Positions 39,114-48,002 of a stretch of DNA of 64,000 nucleotides are shown in pieces. The notes under the pieces are model-generated. The model searched no databases. It was not told where the DNA came from and saw only the letters and a list, made by a program, of their open reading frames with translations. The stretch spans positions 4,656,001 through 4,720,000 of the forward strand of contig NZ_CP019427.1 of NCBI RefSeq assembly GCF_009834545.1, given 5' to 3'. Every line of letters starts with the position of its first letter. Position 1 is the stretch's first letter. This DNA is from Pseudomonas sp. S04 (GTDB lineage: Bacteria > Pseudomonadota > Gammaproteobacteria > Pseudomonadales > Pseudomonadaceae). Made by a program: the position numbers and the translations under genes.

Positions 39114-40055
39114 ATGGCTGATTCCGCTTTTTTCTGCACCTTGTCCCATGAAGGCGTGCTCGCCGTCCGCGGCAGCGATGCCAGCAAGTTTCTTCAGGGC
39201 CAATTGACCTGCAACCTCAACTACCTGAGCGACACCCAGGCGAGCCTCGGCGCCCGCTGCACCCAAAAGGGCCGCATGCAGTCGAGCTTCCGCATCCTGC
39301 TGGAGGGTGACGGGGTGTTGCTGGCGATGGCCAGCGAGTTGCTGGAGCCGCAACTGGCCGACCTGAAAAAGTACGCCGTGTTCTCCAAGTCCAAACTCAC
39401 TGATGAAAGCGCCGCCTGGGTTCGTTTTGGCCTGGTAGAGGCCGATACCGCACTGACGGCACTGGGGCTCGACCTGCCGCCAGACACCGACTCGGTCGCC
39501 CGCCACGCCGGCCTGATCGCCATTCGGGTCTCCCCTGGCCGCACTGAACTCTGGGCCCCGGCCGCACAGGCACAGAGCCTGGCGACACAACTCTCGAGCA
39601 CCCTCGCGCAAGGCAGCCTCAATGATTGGTTGCTGGGCCAGATCCGCGCCGGCATTGGCCAGGTGATGCCCGCCACTCGCGAGCTGTTCATTCCGCAGAT
39701 GCTCAACCTGCAGGCGGTAGGCGGCGTGAGCTTCAAGAAAGGCTGCTACACCGGCCAGGAAATCGTCGCACGCATGCAATACCTGGGCAAACTCAAGCGC
39801 CGCCTGTATCGCCTGCAACTAGACGCCAGCGACTTGCCCGAGCCAGGCACCGCCTTGTTCGCGCCAACCCACGGCAGCTCCATTGGCGAAGTGGTCCTCG
39901 CCGCACACGCCGAACAGGGCATCGAACTGCTGGCAGTGCTGCAAGCCGAAGCGGCCGAAGGTGCCAACCTGCACCTGGGCGCGCTCGAAGGCCCGACCCT
40001 GCACCTGCTCGAACTGCCTTACCAACTGGATCGCGATCGCGAGATCCAGCGTTAA
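39114..40055 (+). CDS. ygfZ: Folate-binding tRNA-modification/iron-sulfur maintenance protein YgfZ
   Basis: YgfZ binds tetrahydrofolate and supports some iron-sulfur enzymes (for example MiaB). It has 313 residues. The N-terminal GcvT-like fold begins VRGSDASKFLQGQLTCNL, and the essential Cys is in KKGCYTGQEIVARMQYLG near 211. It is read rightward, divergent from sdhE, with 36 bp to the HDOD gene, so the two may be cotranscribed. Confidence 0.93.
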   Translation: MADSAFFCTLSHEGVLAVRGSDASKFLQGQLTCNLNYLSDTQASLGARCTQKGRMQSSFRILLEGDGVLLAMASELLEPQLADLKKYAVFSKSKLTDESAAWVRFGLVEADTALTALGLDLPPDTDSVARHAGLIAIRVSPGRTELWAPAAQAQSLATQLSSTLAQGSLNDWLLGQIRAGIGQVMPATRELFIPQMLNLQAVGGVSFKKGCYTGQEIVARMQYLGKLKRRLYRLQLDASDLPEPGTALFAPTHGSSIGEVVLAAHAEQGIELLAVLQAEAAEGANLHLGALEGPTLHLLELPYQLDRDREIQR

Positions 40056-40091
40056 TCCGCAGTACTTTGTCGCAACACCTAGAGAAACGAA

Positions 40092-40913
40092 ATGAGCAAG
40101 CTGGCGGAAAAGGTCCAACAGGATTTGGTTGAGGCCATCGATAATGATGACCTGGTTCTGCCAACGTTACCGGAAGTGGCCCTGCAGATTCGTCGGGCCG
40201 CCGAAGACCCGGATATCAGCGTCACCACCCTGAGTAAAGTCATCGGCCGCGACACCGCCCTGTCGGCGCGCCTGATCAAAGTGGTCAACAGCCCCCTGCT
40301 GCGCGGCGCCCAGGAAGTCACCGACCTGTACACGGCCATTACTCGGCTGGGCATCAACTACAGCAGCAACCTGGCCATCGGCCTGGTCATCGAGCAGATC
40401 TTCCATGCCCGCTCCGATGTGGTCGGCCAGAAAATGCGCGACGTCTGGCGCAAGAGCCAGGAGATCGCCGGCATCAGCTACTCGTTGTGCCGTAGCCACA
40501 CTCAGCTCAAGCCCGACCAGGCGGCGCTGGGTGGCCTGGTACACCAGATCGGCGTGCTGCCAATCCTGACCTACGCCCAAGACCACTATGAGCTGCTCTC
40601 GGACCCGGTCAGCCTCAACCATGTGATCGAGCGCATCCACCCGCTGCTTGGCGACAAGCTGCTGCAGGTCTGGGAGTTTCCGGAAATGCTGGTCCACCTG
40701 CCGGGGCAATACCTGGACTTCAAGCGTCAGCCCGAGGCTGTCGACTACGTCGACCTGGTGCAAGTGGCGACCGTGCATGCCCATCTGGGCAGCCACCACC
40801 CGCTGGCCCAGATCGACATCAGCAGCCTGCCCGCCTTCAAACGGTTGGGGATCAACCCGAACAAGCCCATCCCCTGTGCCGAACTGGAAGACTCGCGCAC
40901 GATGTTTTATTGA
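40092..40913 (+). CDS. HDOD-domain protein
   Basis: This 273-residue protein is almost wholly an HDOD domain (about 20-220), a metal-site-lacking relative of HD phosphohydrolases found in signalling proteins. Typical segments are LPTLPEVALQIRRAAEDPDI and VVNSPLLRGAQEVTDLYTAI. No output domain follows. The exact role is unknown; related proteins act in c-di-GMP or motility control. Confidence 0.88.
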   Translation: MSKLAEKVQQDLVEAIDNDDLVLPTLPEVALQIRRAAEDPDISVTTLSKVIGRDTALSARLIKVVNSPLLRGAQEVTDLYTAITRLGINYSSNLAIGLVIEQIFHARSDVVGQKMRDVWRKSQEIAGISYSLCRSHTQLKPDQAALGGLVHQIGVLPILTYAQDHYELLSDPVSLNHVIERIHPLLGDKLLQVWEFPEMLVHLPGQYLDFKRQPEAVDYVDLVQVATVHAHLGSHHPLAQIDISSLPAFKRLGINPNKPIPCAELEDSRTMFY

Positions 40914-41366
40914 GCCGCACGCCCGCCCCGGCGGGCTTTGCGTGGAGCTGGCGGGACAGCTGGCTGTGGTTGGCAAAAATTTACCGATACCCGGCAAAAA
41001 AAATCTATGCCGGCCAAAGCCCCATAAACTCTCGCTCTGCCCGAAAAAGCAGGTCTCATGGCCACTAACTGGGCTACTTCGTCGCACCACAAGCCGTAAA
41101 AAACACCTATAATGCGCCGGTAAATCGGGCCTGCAACACCTCCTTACATGAGGGTGAAAGCCGTGCTGAAGCCATCGCCGGATGCTGACCATGTCGACTC
41201 CGCCCTTCAGCGACTTCAGGACACCCGTAGACATTTCTGTTTTTTGCCTGCGTACCGCTGCAACAAACGATTCCTTTAGATCCACCGCGGCCACCAGGCC
41301 GTGTGAATAACCGACCTTCAGAGTTTTCACACGGGCAACTGGCCCTCACGCAGGAGACGACACGTC
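40914..41366 (+). promoter_or_regulatory. Upstream region and long leader of nrdB
   Basis: This 453-bp gene-free stretch contains a perfect TATAAT at 41108-41113 with no strong -35. If it is used, the nrdB leader is about 250 nt. CACGCAGGAGACGACACG provides the ribosome site near 41348-41366. The palindrome around AACACC-TATAATG is too weak to call an NrdR box. No cobalamin-box element was recognised. Confidence 0.4.
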
Positions 41367-42614
41367 ATGCTGAGCTGGGACGAATTCGATAAAGAAGACG
41401 GCGAAGTTGTCGCCAAAGGCGCCAATGCTGGCCACGCAACAGAAGCCAACATGGACCGCCTCGACAGCGCCGGTGGTGCTGCTGCGCTGGAAGCGCGCGC
41501 CGTGACTGCCAGCGACTCGGCCGCGATCGTTCGCGCCAAGGCTGCCCTCGACAAACTCGACGTCGCCGAAGGCCTGGCCGAACTCGAAGGCGCCTCTGCC
41601 CGCGTTGCGGTCGACGAGAAGCGCATGATCAACTGCCGCGCCGACCTCAACCAACTCGTCCCATTCAAATACGACTGGGCCTGGCAGAAGTACCTGGACG
41701 GTTGCGCAAACCACTGGATGCCGCAAGAAGTCAACATGACCGCCGACATCGCCCTCTGGAAAAACCCGGAAGGCCTGACCGACGACGAGCGCCGCATCGT
41801 GATGCGCAACCTGGGCTTCTTCTCCACCGCCGACTCCCTGGTTGCCAACAACCTGGTTCTGGCCGTGTACCGCCTGATCACCAACCCGGAATGCCGCCAG
41901 TACATCCTGCGCCAGGCGTTCGAAGAGGCGATCCACACTCACGCCTACCAGTACTGCATCGAATCGCTGGCCATGGATGAAGGCGAGATCTTCAACATGT
42001 ACCACGAGATCCCATCGGTCGCGAAAAAAGCCACCTGGGGCCTGAAGTACACCCGTTCGATCTCCGATCCGAAGTTCGAAACCGGCACCGTCGAAACCGA
42101 CAAAGAGTTGCTGCGCAACCTGATCGCCTACTACTGCGTTCTGGAAGGCATCTTCTTCTACTGCGGCTTCACCCAGATCCTCTCCATGGGTCGGCGCAAC
42201 AAAATGACCGGCGTCGCCGAGCAGTTCCAGTACATCCTGCGCGACGAATCCATGCACCTGAACTTTGGCATCGACGTGATCAACCAGATCAAGATCGAAA
42301 ACCCGCACCTGTGGGATGCCGAGATGAAGGAAGAAGCCAGCCAGATGATCCTGCAGGGCACCCAACTGGAAATCGAATACGCACGCGACACCATGCCGCG
42401 CGGCGTACTGGGCATGAACGCGGCGATGATGGAGGACTACCTCAAGTTCATCGCCAACCGTCGCCTGTCGCAGATCGGTTTGAAGGAAGAGTACCCAGGC
42501 ACCACCAACCCATTCCCATGGATGAGCGAGATCATGGACTTGAAGAAAGAGAAGAACTTCTTCGAGACTCGGGTTATTGAATATCAGACTGGCGGGGCAT
42601 TGAGCTGGGATTGA
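41367..42614 (+). CDS. nrdB: Ribonucleoside-diphosphate reductase class Ia, beta subunit
   Basis: This ferritin-like subunit holds the diiron-tyrosyl radical. It has 415 residues. The di-iron ligands are visible in [24 protein letters not shown] and [12 protein letters not shown], with the tyrosine in HAYQY. The C-terminus [10 protein letters not shown] is the peptide that docks into NrdA. A perfect 9-bp stem with a T-run follows at 42654-42687. It is separated from nrdA by the algU, nadB and ygfZ blocks. Confidence 0.96.
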   Translation: MLSWDEFDKEDGEVVAKGANAGHATEANMDRLDSAGGAAALEARAVTASDSAAIVRAKAALDKLDVAEGLAELEGASARVAVDEKRMINCRADLNQLVPFKYDWAWQKYLDGCANHWMPQEVNMTADIALWKNPEGLTDDERRIVMRNLGFFSTADSLVANNLVLAVYRLITNPECRQYILRQAFEEAIHTHAYQYCIESLAMDEGEIFNMYHEIPSVAKKATWGLKYTRSISDPKFETGTVETDKELLRNLIAYYCVLEGIFFYCGFTQILSMGRRNKMTGVAEQFQYILRDESMHLNFGIDVINQIKIENPHLWDAEMKEEASQMILQGTQLEIEYARDTMPRGVLGMNAAMMEDYLKFIANRRLSQIGLKEEYPGTTNPFPWMSEIMDLKKEKNFFETRVIEYQTGGALSWD

Positions 42615-42653
42615 TTCCTGACGCTCATCACTGCTGAGTCGATGATCTTAAAG

Positions 42654-42687
42654 AGCCCTGGATGCGTAATGCCTCCAGGGCTTTTTT
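42654..42687 (+). terminator. Terminator after nrdB
   Basis: AGCCCTGGA (42654-42662) and TCCAGGGCT (42674-42682) are perfect complements followed by TTTTT. Confidence 0.88.
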
Positions 42688-42724
42688 GTGAGCCTTTACT
42701 GGTTGCTCCACTGATAACGGCAAC

Positions 42725-42746
42725 CGCGGGCAAGCCTTGCTCCTAC
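42725..42746. repeat. REP-type repeat, second copy
   Basis: This is the exact reverse complement of 32109-32130. It is found at the nrdB 3' side, between terminator and the unknown gene. Confidence 0.7.
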
Positions 42747-42820
42747 ATCGGTGCACCAGGGTTGAAAACCATCAGCGCATCCCGCTATTAATACCTCTCC
42801 CCTCCAGGACTCGCGCCGCC

Positions 42821-43780
42821 ATGAAATTCGACCTCGCCTACTGCATCAGCCTCGACGCCAAGCTGTCGATCTATGACGTGCGGGACCTGAATTTTGACGA
42901 GACGATGGCGTTCGACTCTGCGAAGGAACACTTCCAGTGCCCCAACGATGCCTGCCGCTTGGCCTTTGGAACCACCAATGTGCTGGGGACGATCAATGCC
43001 AAGAGCGTGAATTACATCCGCACGCCGCATTTCAAGAATGTGCCCAGCACCCGGCATGTGGAGGGCTGTCCATATGTCAGCCTGAAGACGTCGAGTACCG
43101 AGGGAGTGGAAACGGATGACGGGATTGAGGAGCATTTCCCGTCAGAACTGTTGCTGACCCGGCGTCAGTATGTGCGCATGCCCGCTAGCACCGAGGTGAC
43201 TGCCGACAGGGTGCAGGATCAGATGCCAGCGACTCCGTACATCAGCCAGGGCGAGCACCCGATAGCAGAGTCAACGCCAGACAAGACCAGCGTGTTTGCC
43301 CATCCGGTGGAGTGTTTCGTTTCCAATTTCGAGAACAAGGACCTGCTCAAGCGCATGCCGCTGAAGATTGGCGAGCACACGGCGTCCTACGCCTCGTTCT
43401 TCAAGAAGATCGAATACCTGCAGGACAACAAGGGCCTGATTTACTGGGGCAGGATCAAGGAGATCAAGGACTACACCCAGAGCTTTCGCATCGACTTCGA
43501 GAAAAAGGCCTGGCTCGAGAAGAAGCCCTACTCGGTGACCCTGTACCTGGGCAAGAAGCTGATCGACAGCTACCGCAAGCGCCAGGCGTTCCTCGAGGAG
43601 ATCAAGCACGCCATCGAGAGCGAGCAGGAGCTGTATTGCTTTTTCTACGGCGTGACGCCGGAGTTGAAGCAGGTGCCAAGCAAGAAAAACCCCGAGCAGA
43701 CGTTCGGGGTGTTCAGTGCCAACATCGAGAATCTGGATCACTTCATCATTCGGCAAGCGCCGCAGTTGCACGCCAAGTAG
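42821..43780 (+). CDS. Protein of unknown function with N-terminal Cys/His cluster
   Basis: This 319-residue protein of no family I recognise has an N-terminal region with Cys40-x4-Cys45, His70-Phe, His79 and Cys83 (HFQCPNDACRLAFG and RTPHFKNVPSTRHVEGC). The spacing resembles the zinc module at the start of CoiA-like and related proteins. A low-complexity linker (about 90-165) leads to a charged C-terminal domain (YWGRIKEIKDYTQSF, SYRKRQAFLEEIKHA, CFFYG). No signal or membrane segment is seen. The ATG at 42821 was chosen by the position of folded sequence. Function is not assigned. Confidence 0.75.
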   Translation: MKFDLAYCISLDAKLSIYDVRDLNFDETMAFDSAKEHFQCPNDACRLAFGTTNVLGTINAKSVNYIRTPHFKNVPSTRHVEGCPYVSLKTSSTEGVETDDGIEEHFPSELLLTRRQYVRMPASTEVTADRVQDQMPATPYISQGEHPIAESTPDKTSVFAHPVECFVSNFENKDLLKRMPLKIGEHTASYASFFKKIEYLQDNKGLIYWGRIKEIKDYTQSFRIDFEKKAWLEKKPYSVTLYLGKKLIDSYRKRQAFLEEIKHAIESEQELYCFFYGVTPELKQVPSKKNPEQTFGVFSANIENLDHFIIRQAPQLHAK

Positions 43781-43890
43781 TCGTGGCGTGACGCTCAATT
43801 CATCGAATACCGGCACAAGCGTCTAGCGCCTGCCTCGACCGCACGATATCGCATCAATCAAAAAATGAGTTTGATCCGGGCGCAAAACAA

Positions 43891-43906
43891 CTGTACAAAA
43901 ACACAG
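43891..43906 (+). promoter_or_regulatory. LexA (SOS) box
   Basis: CTGTACAAAAACACAG has the CTGT-N8-ACAG form of the gammaproteobacterial LexA site, 39 bp before the ATG of the HTH gene. TTGATC (43871-43876) and TACAAA (43894-43899) are 17 bp apart, so LexA would cover the -10. Confidence 0.72.
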
Positions 43907-43944
43907 TGCTAATTGATTTGCCACTCTCGAGCCCGGAGAAACCC

Positions 43945-44262
43945 ATGGCCTCTATTGCGATGAAAATCACCCTGGAACGTATCGCCCTGTTCCAGTTCAC
44001 CCCCAAACACAGCGCCCAGGCCCGTGCGATGCTGGGTTGGTCACTGGAGCAATTGTCCCGCGAGTCCGGGGTCAGCGTAGAAGCGATAGCGCGGTTCGAA
44101 GCCGGCGCCGAAGTGCTCGACGTCACCCGCCTGGCCCTGGCCTACAGGCTGGAGGCCGAGGGCCTGGTGTTCTTTCCCGGTTTTGCCCCAGGTCGGGGCA
44201 TGAGCGTCAGGGGATCGGCACCGGATCCGGTGGGGCGAGCGGATTTCGCGATGATCGAGTGA
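43945..44262 (+). CDS. Small HTH (XRE-type) regulator behind a LexA box
   Basis: This 105-residue protein has a helix-turn-helix at about 25-75: ARAMLGWSLEQLSRESGVS and IARFEAGAEVLDVTRLALAY, like Cro/C1 proteins. The C-terminus is short and Gly-rich. The ATG at 43945 follows GGAGAAACCC. An upstream in-frame ATG at 43906 would start inside the LexA site and is less likely. Control by LexA would make it part of the DNA-damage response. Its target is unknown. Confidence 0.82.
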   Translation: MASIAMKITLERIALFQFTPKHSAQARAMLGWSLEQLSRESGVSVEAIARFEAGAEVLDVTRLALAYRLEAEGLVFFPGFAPGRGMSVRGSAPDPVGRADFAMIE

Positions 44263-44283
44263 TCAACTCAAGTATTGCCAGCC

Positions 44284-45339
44284 CTAGCCATTGGCAACTG
44301 CCTGCTCACCCTGCTCTTCAACCTCAAGCCACCAAGCCTGCCCGTGTTGCGGCTGGTTGAGGTTGAAGGCTTCACCCATTTGTGGGGTGGTGATGGACAC
44401 ATTGTGTTCCCAGGCCAGGGCCAGGATACGGTCGAAAGGTTCGTGCCAGGCGTGCATCGACAAATCGAAGGTGCCGTTGTGAATCGGCAACAGCCAACGC
44501 CCCTTGAGGTCGAAGTGGGCTTGCAGGGTTTGTTCCGGTTGCATGTGGACCAGTGGCCAGTCGACGTTGTAGGCGCCAGTTTCCATCAGCGTCAGGTCGA
44601 AGGGTCCAAACTGTTCACCGATCGCCTTGAAGCCGTCGAAATAGCCGGTGTCACCGCTGAAGAAGATGCGCTTGTCGCCGTCGATGATCACCCATGAAGC
44701 CCAGAGGGTACTGTTGCCATCGAACAGACCACGACCGGAAAAATGCTGGGACGGTGTGGCGATGAAGTGAATCCCGTCGATCTGCGTGCCTTCCCACCAG
44801 TCGAGTTGACGCACCTTGTTGGCATCGACACCCCACTTGATCAAGGTCTCACCTACGCCCAACGGTGTGATGAAGTGGCGGGTCTTGTCTGCCAGCTCGA
44901 TGACGGTCTGATGGTCGAGATGATCGTAGTGATCGTGGGACAGGATTACTGCTTCGATCTCAGGCAACTCATCAAGACTGATCGGCGGCTGATGAAAGCG
45001 CTTGGGTCCGGCCCACTGAACCGGGGAAGCACGCTCGGCGAAGACCGGGTCGGTGAGCCAGAACTTATCGCGCAACTTCAGCAGGACAGTGGAGTGGCCT
45101 AGCCGGAACACGCTGTGGTTGGGCGCGCTGTGCAACTGCTCGCGGGTCAGGCCTTGCACCGGAATCGCTCCGACTGGCCGAGTGTTACGCGGTTTGTTGA
45201 ACAACATGTTCCAGAAGATTTGCACAGTCTTGCGCAAGCCAGGTTGGCGTACCGCTGTAGGGTTGCGGTAGCGGCCCTGCTCCTGGCGGGAGGTTTTCAG
45301 TTCTGTGGCGCTGTCCGCCTGGTAAGAGAAAGTGGCCAT
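44284..45339 (-). CDS. MBL-fold metallohydrolase (UlaG/RomA-like)
   Basis: This 351-residue protein has the metallo-beta-lactamase fold. The metal site is SHDHYDHLD, with further ligands in FFSGDTGY and the late PIHNGTFD. The N-terminus is membrane-anchor-free but longer than in UlaG. Related proteins hydrolyse N-acyl-phosphatidylethanolamine (NAPE-PLD type) or lactones; the substrate is not clear. The ATG at 45339 was chosen by the start MATFSYQADSATEL. It is divergent from a TetR regulator with a palindromic operator, suggesting it is the regulated gene. Confidence 0.87.
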   Translation of the reverse strand: MATFSYQADSATELKTSRQEQGRYRNPTAVRQPGLRKTVQIFWNMLFNKPRNTRPVGAIPVQGLTREQLHSAPNHSVFRLGHSTVLLKLRDKFWLTDPVFAERASPVQWAGPKRFHQPPISLDELPEIEAVILSHDHYDHLDHQTVIELADKTRHFITPLGVGETLIKWGVDANKVRQLDWWEGTQIDGIHFIATPSQHFSGRGLFDGNSTLWASWVIIDGDKRIFFSGDTGYFDGFKAIGEQFGPFDLTLMETGAYNVDWPLVHMQPEQTLQAHFDLKGRWLLPIHNGTFDLSMHAWHEPFDRILALAWEHNVSITTPQMGEAFNLNQPQHGQAWWLEVEEQGEQAVANG

Positions 45340-45445
45340 GTTCAAATGACTCCAGAAAAACCGCTGTAGCCGGTGATTTTCTTTTTCGGACAATAAAGGG
45401 CCAATGCACGCACGCGTCAGCCGCAAACTCTAATTTTTACCGCAC

Positions 45446-45467
45446 AACTACACTGCACGGTGTAGTT
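45446..45467. promoter_or_regulatory. Palindromic operator between MBL and TetR genes
   Basis: AACTACAC and GTGTAGTT form inverted arms around a 6-nt centre, 22 bp in all. It lies in the 202-bp divergent gap, where a TetR dimer would bind. Confidence 0.65.
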
Positions 45468-45541
45468 TCAAGATTGCAACAAACCCTGGAATAAGTAAAC
45501 TGCTGAGTGTAAGTGCTCACCCACTCTGCCGAAGCGTATTT

Positions 45542-46150
45542 ATGACAGCTCCCCAGCGCCTGACCGACCGAAAACGCGAAGCCATTGTCCAGGCGGCGAT
45601 CAGCGAATTCCGTAGCAACGGTTTCGATATCACCAGCATGGACAAGATTGCGGCGACGGCGGGGGTATCCAAGCGCACCGTGTACAACCACTTTGCCAGC
45701 AAGGAAGAGTTGTTCGCCGAAATTCTCCAGCGTTTGTGGACCAACATTTGCGCCCAGGAAGACAGCGTCTACAGTCCCGGACAACCGCTGCGTGAGCAAC
45801 TCGGGCAGCTACTGCACGGCAAGCTGGCGCTGTTGGCAGACAACAGCTTCCTCGACCTGGCTCGAGTGGCTATCGCCGCCACTATCCACTCACCCGAGCG
45901 TGCCCAGGACATTGTCCTGCGCATCGGCGAACGCGAGGAAGCCCTGACCGCCTGGATTCGTGCGGCACAGGCTGACGGCACACTCAAGCCGGTCGATCCC
46001 GACTTCGCCGCCCAGCAGTTGCATGGGATGCTCAAGGCTTTCGCCTTCTGGCCACAGATCTCCATGAACCAGCCAGTTCTGTCCGCCGAGATGCAGAGCA
46101 CTGTCATCGAGTCGGCGCTGGACATGTTCCTGGCCTGTTATCAGCGCTGA
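45542..46150 (+). CDS. TetR-family transcriptional regulator
   Basis: This 202-residue regulator has an N-terminal HTH (about 10-60, ITSMDKIAATAGVSKRTVYNHF). The ligand domain follows, of the TetR_C type with DLARVAIAATIHSPERA. It is read divergently from the MBL hydrolase and probably represses it and itself through the 45446-45467 palindrome. The inducer is unknown. It ends 188 bp before the diguanylate cyclase gene. Confidence 0.88.
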   Translation: MTAPQRLTDRKREAIVQAAISEFRSNGFDITSMDKIAATAGVSKRTVYNHFASKEELFAEILQRLWTNICAQEDSVYSPGQPLREQLGQLLHGKLALLADNSFLDLARVAIAATIHSPERAQDIVLRIGEREEALTAWIRAAQADGTLKPVDPDFAAQQLHGMLKAFAFWPQISMNQPVLSAEMQSTVIESALDMFLACYQR

Positions 46151-46338
46151 TCCGCCGCGCCAGCTACCCTGTACTACGCTGTCATGCCGCGGGCAAGTGC
46201 CGGGTGCGTGCACCTGGCCATCATCTGGCTGATGATCGCATCTGCAATAAATGACACTATTGACCTGTTTCTTCGATGGATCGCAGCCCAGGGTAAAACA
46301 CCACAAAGTGTTTCAGGGCGACATGAGCGCAGTGAGCT

Positions 46339-47397
46339 ATGCAAAATCAACGTGGCAAAGGCCTGTCATTTGCCAAACGTATCTATAAACCGCGGATTAT
46401 TGGCCTGGGCATTGGCTGCATCAGTGTCGCCGCGGCGCTTTATCCCTTGGGAGTGCCCACCTGGGTCTGGGTACTGTTGGGCTTCAATGCCGTGTGCTGG
46501 GCGCACCTGGCCTATCATCTGGCGACCCGCTCCGCGTTCCCCTACCAGGCGGAACGTCGCAACCTGCTGGTCGACTCGTTGCTGGGCGGTTTCTGGGCCG
46601 CGACCATGCACTTCAACCCGCTGGCCACCGTGACCATCCTCTCGATGATGGCCATGAACAATGTGGCCGCCGGTGGGGTGCGCCTGTTGGTCCAGGGCAG
46701 CCTCGCCCAACTGCTGGGCATCGGCATTTCATGGGCGCTGCTGGGGGCCGGCTTCTCACCGCAAGTCAGCCAGCTCCAGGTGTATGCCTGCCTGCCGATG
46801 CTGACCCTCTACCCGCTTGCGGTGGGCATGGTCTGCTATCGACTGACGATCAAGCTGTCCGAGCACAAACGCGCCCTGAGTGCCTTGAGCCGCACAGACA
46901 GCCTGACCGGCCTGCTCAATCACGGCGCCTGGAAAGACCTGCTGCAAGACAGCTTCCACGAGTGCCAACGGCAACAAGTCCAGGCCACCATTGGCCTGAT
47001 CGACATCGATCACTTCAAGGCCATCAATGACACCTACGGGCATATTGTCGGCGACGGCGTATTGCGCCAACTCAGCGCCGAACTCAAGCTCAACCTGCGG
47101 CAAAACGACCTGGCGGGACGCTACGGCGGCGATGAATTCTGTGTGATTCTGCCGAACCTGCCCCAGGACCAGGCCATCGAGGTGATGGAGCGTCTACGCC
47201 TGGTCTTCGCCGACTATCGCCACCCTGCCATCGCGCAGTTGAAGGTCAGCCTGAGCATTGGCCTGGCCACCTATCAGACGAATTTCAGCGAGGCCGGGCA
47301 GTGGCTCGAGGCTGCCGACAAGGCGCTGTACAGTGCCAAGAGCAATGGTCGCAACAGAACCAGCAGCGCCCACGCCAGCACCACAGATCCGGCATGA
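46339..47397 (+). CDS. MASE2-domain diguanylate cyclase
   Basis: This 352-residue membrane enzyme makes cyclic di-GMP. The N-terminal MASE2 domain (about 18-170) has five to six hydrophobic helices. The GGDEF domain (about 185-345) has the intact motif RYGGDEFCVIL, with an RxxD inhibitory site (RQND) exactly five residues before it. It should therefore be active and product-inhibited. The start MQNQRGKGLSF has a modest ribosome site. Confidence 0.9.
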   Translation: MQNQRGKGLSFAKRIYKPRIIGLGIGCISVAAALYPLGVPTWVWVLLGFNAVCWAHLAYHLATRSAFPYQAERRNLLVDSLLGGFWAATMHFNPLATVTILSMMAMNNVAAGGVRLLVQGSLAQLLGIGISWALLGAGFSPQVSQLQVYACLPMLTLYPLAVGMVCYRLTIKLSEHKRALSALSRTDSLTGLLNHGAWKDLLQDSFHECQRQQVQATIGLIDIDHFKAINDTYGHIVGDGVLRQLSAELKLNLRQNDLAGRYGGDEFCVILPNLPQDQAIEVMERLRLVFADYRHPAIAQLKVSLSIGLATYQTNFSEAGQWLEAADKALYSAKSNGRNRTSSAHASTTDPA

Positions 47398-47455
47398 GTG
47401 CAGCGCCGTGGGGGTTATAGTGAACCTCAGTCCCCCCGGCCCTGCAGAGACCCTC

Positions 47456-47995
47456 ATGAACCCAACCAAAACGCCGACATCCCCCGCAGCCCCCGTCGAC
47501 CACCTGCGTTTTCACCGTCCCCATGCGCATCTGGCCGCGACCTTCGGTAACGATACCTTCGCCTTGAAAGCCGAGGCCTTTGCGCGCTTTTTCGGCACAC
47601 CGACCTTTCTCGGTGCCCAGACCCTGATCGTCGCCGCCTGGATCGTCCTCAACGTTACCGGGGTGACCCGCTTCGATGTCTACCCATTCATCCTGCTCAA
47701 CCTGGCATTCAGCCTGCAGGCGGCCTACGCCGCGCCTTTGATCCTGCTGGCGCAAACCCGTCAGGCCGCGCGCGACAAGGCCCAGTCCGATGCCGACGCG
47801 CAACACCGAGAAGCGCTGGCCGTGGCCAATGCCGAACGCCAGGCGCAAGCGGCGCAGAATGCCGCCCAATTGCTGGAACTGCTGGAACAGAACACCCGAC
47901 TCACAGAAATGACCAAGACCCTGACCGAGCGCATTGAAAACCTCACCTCACAGGTGCATCAGCACGTCCTGGGCCAGCAACCACCCCAAGCCTGA
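47456..47995 (+). CDS. DUF1003 membrane protein
   Basis: This 179-residue protein of the DUF1003 family has two transmembrane helices (about 55-73 and 76-98), with NDTFALKAEAFARFFGTPTFL before the first. A long charged coiled-coil tail (about 105-170) includes RQAARDKAQSDADAQHREAL. Function unknown. The ATG at 47456 is preceded by CAGAGACCCTC. It is read rightward 58 bp after the cyclase, and ends 8 bp before the convergent LysR gene. Confidence 0.85.
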   Translation: MNPTKTPTSPAAPVDHLRFHRPHAHLAATFGNDTFALKAEAFARFFGTPTFLGAQTLIVAAWIVLNVTGVTRFDVYPFILLNLAFSLQAAYAAPLILLAQTRQAARDKAQSDADAQHREALAVANAERQAQAAQNAAQLLELLEQNTRLTEMTKTLTERIENLTSQVHQHVLGQQPPQA

Positions 47996-48002
47996 CGCCA
48001 CC

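Noticed and set aside
41100..41120. NrdR box around AACACC-TATAATG before nrdB
   Set aside because: Too few consensus positions match, and the sequence is better read as a -10.
40914..41366. Possible cobalamin riboswitch in the nrdB leader
   Set aside because: No B12-box core was recognised in the leader, and class Ia reductases are not the usual target.
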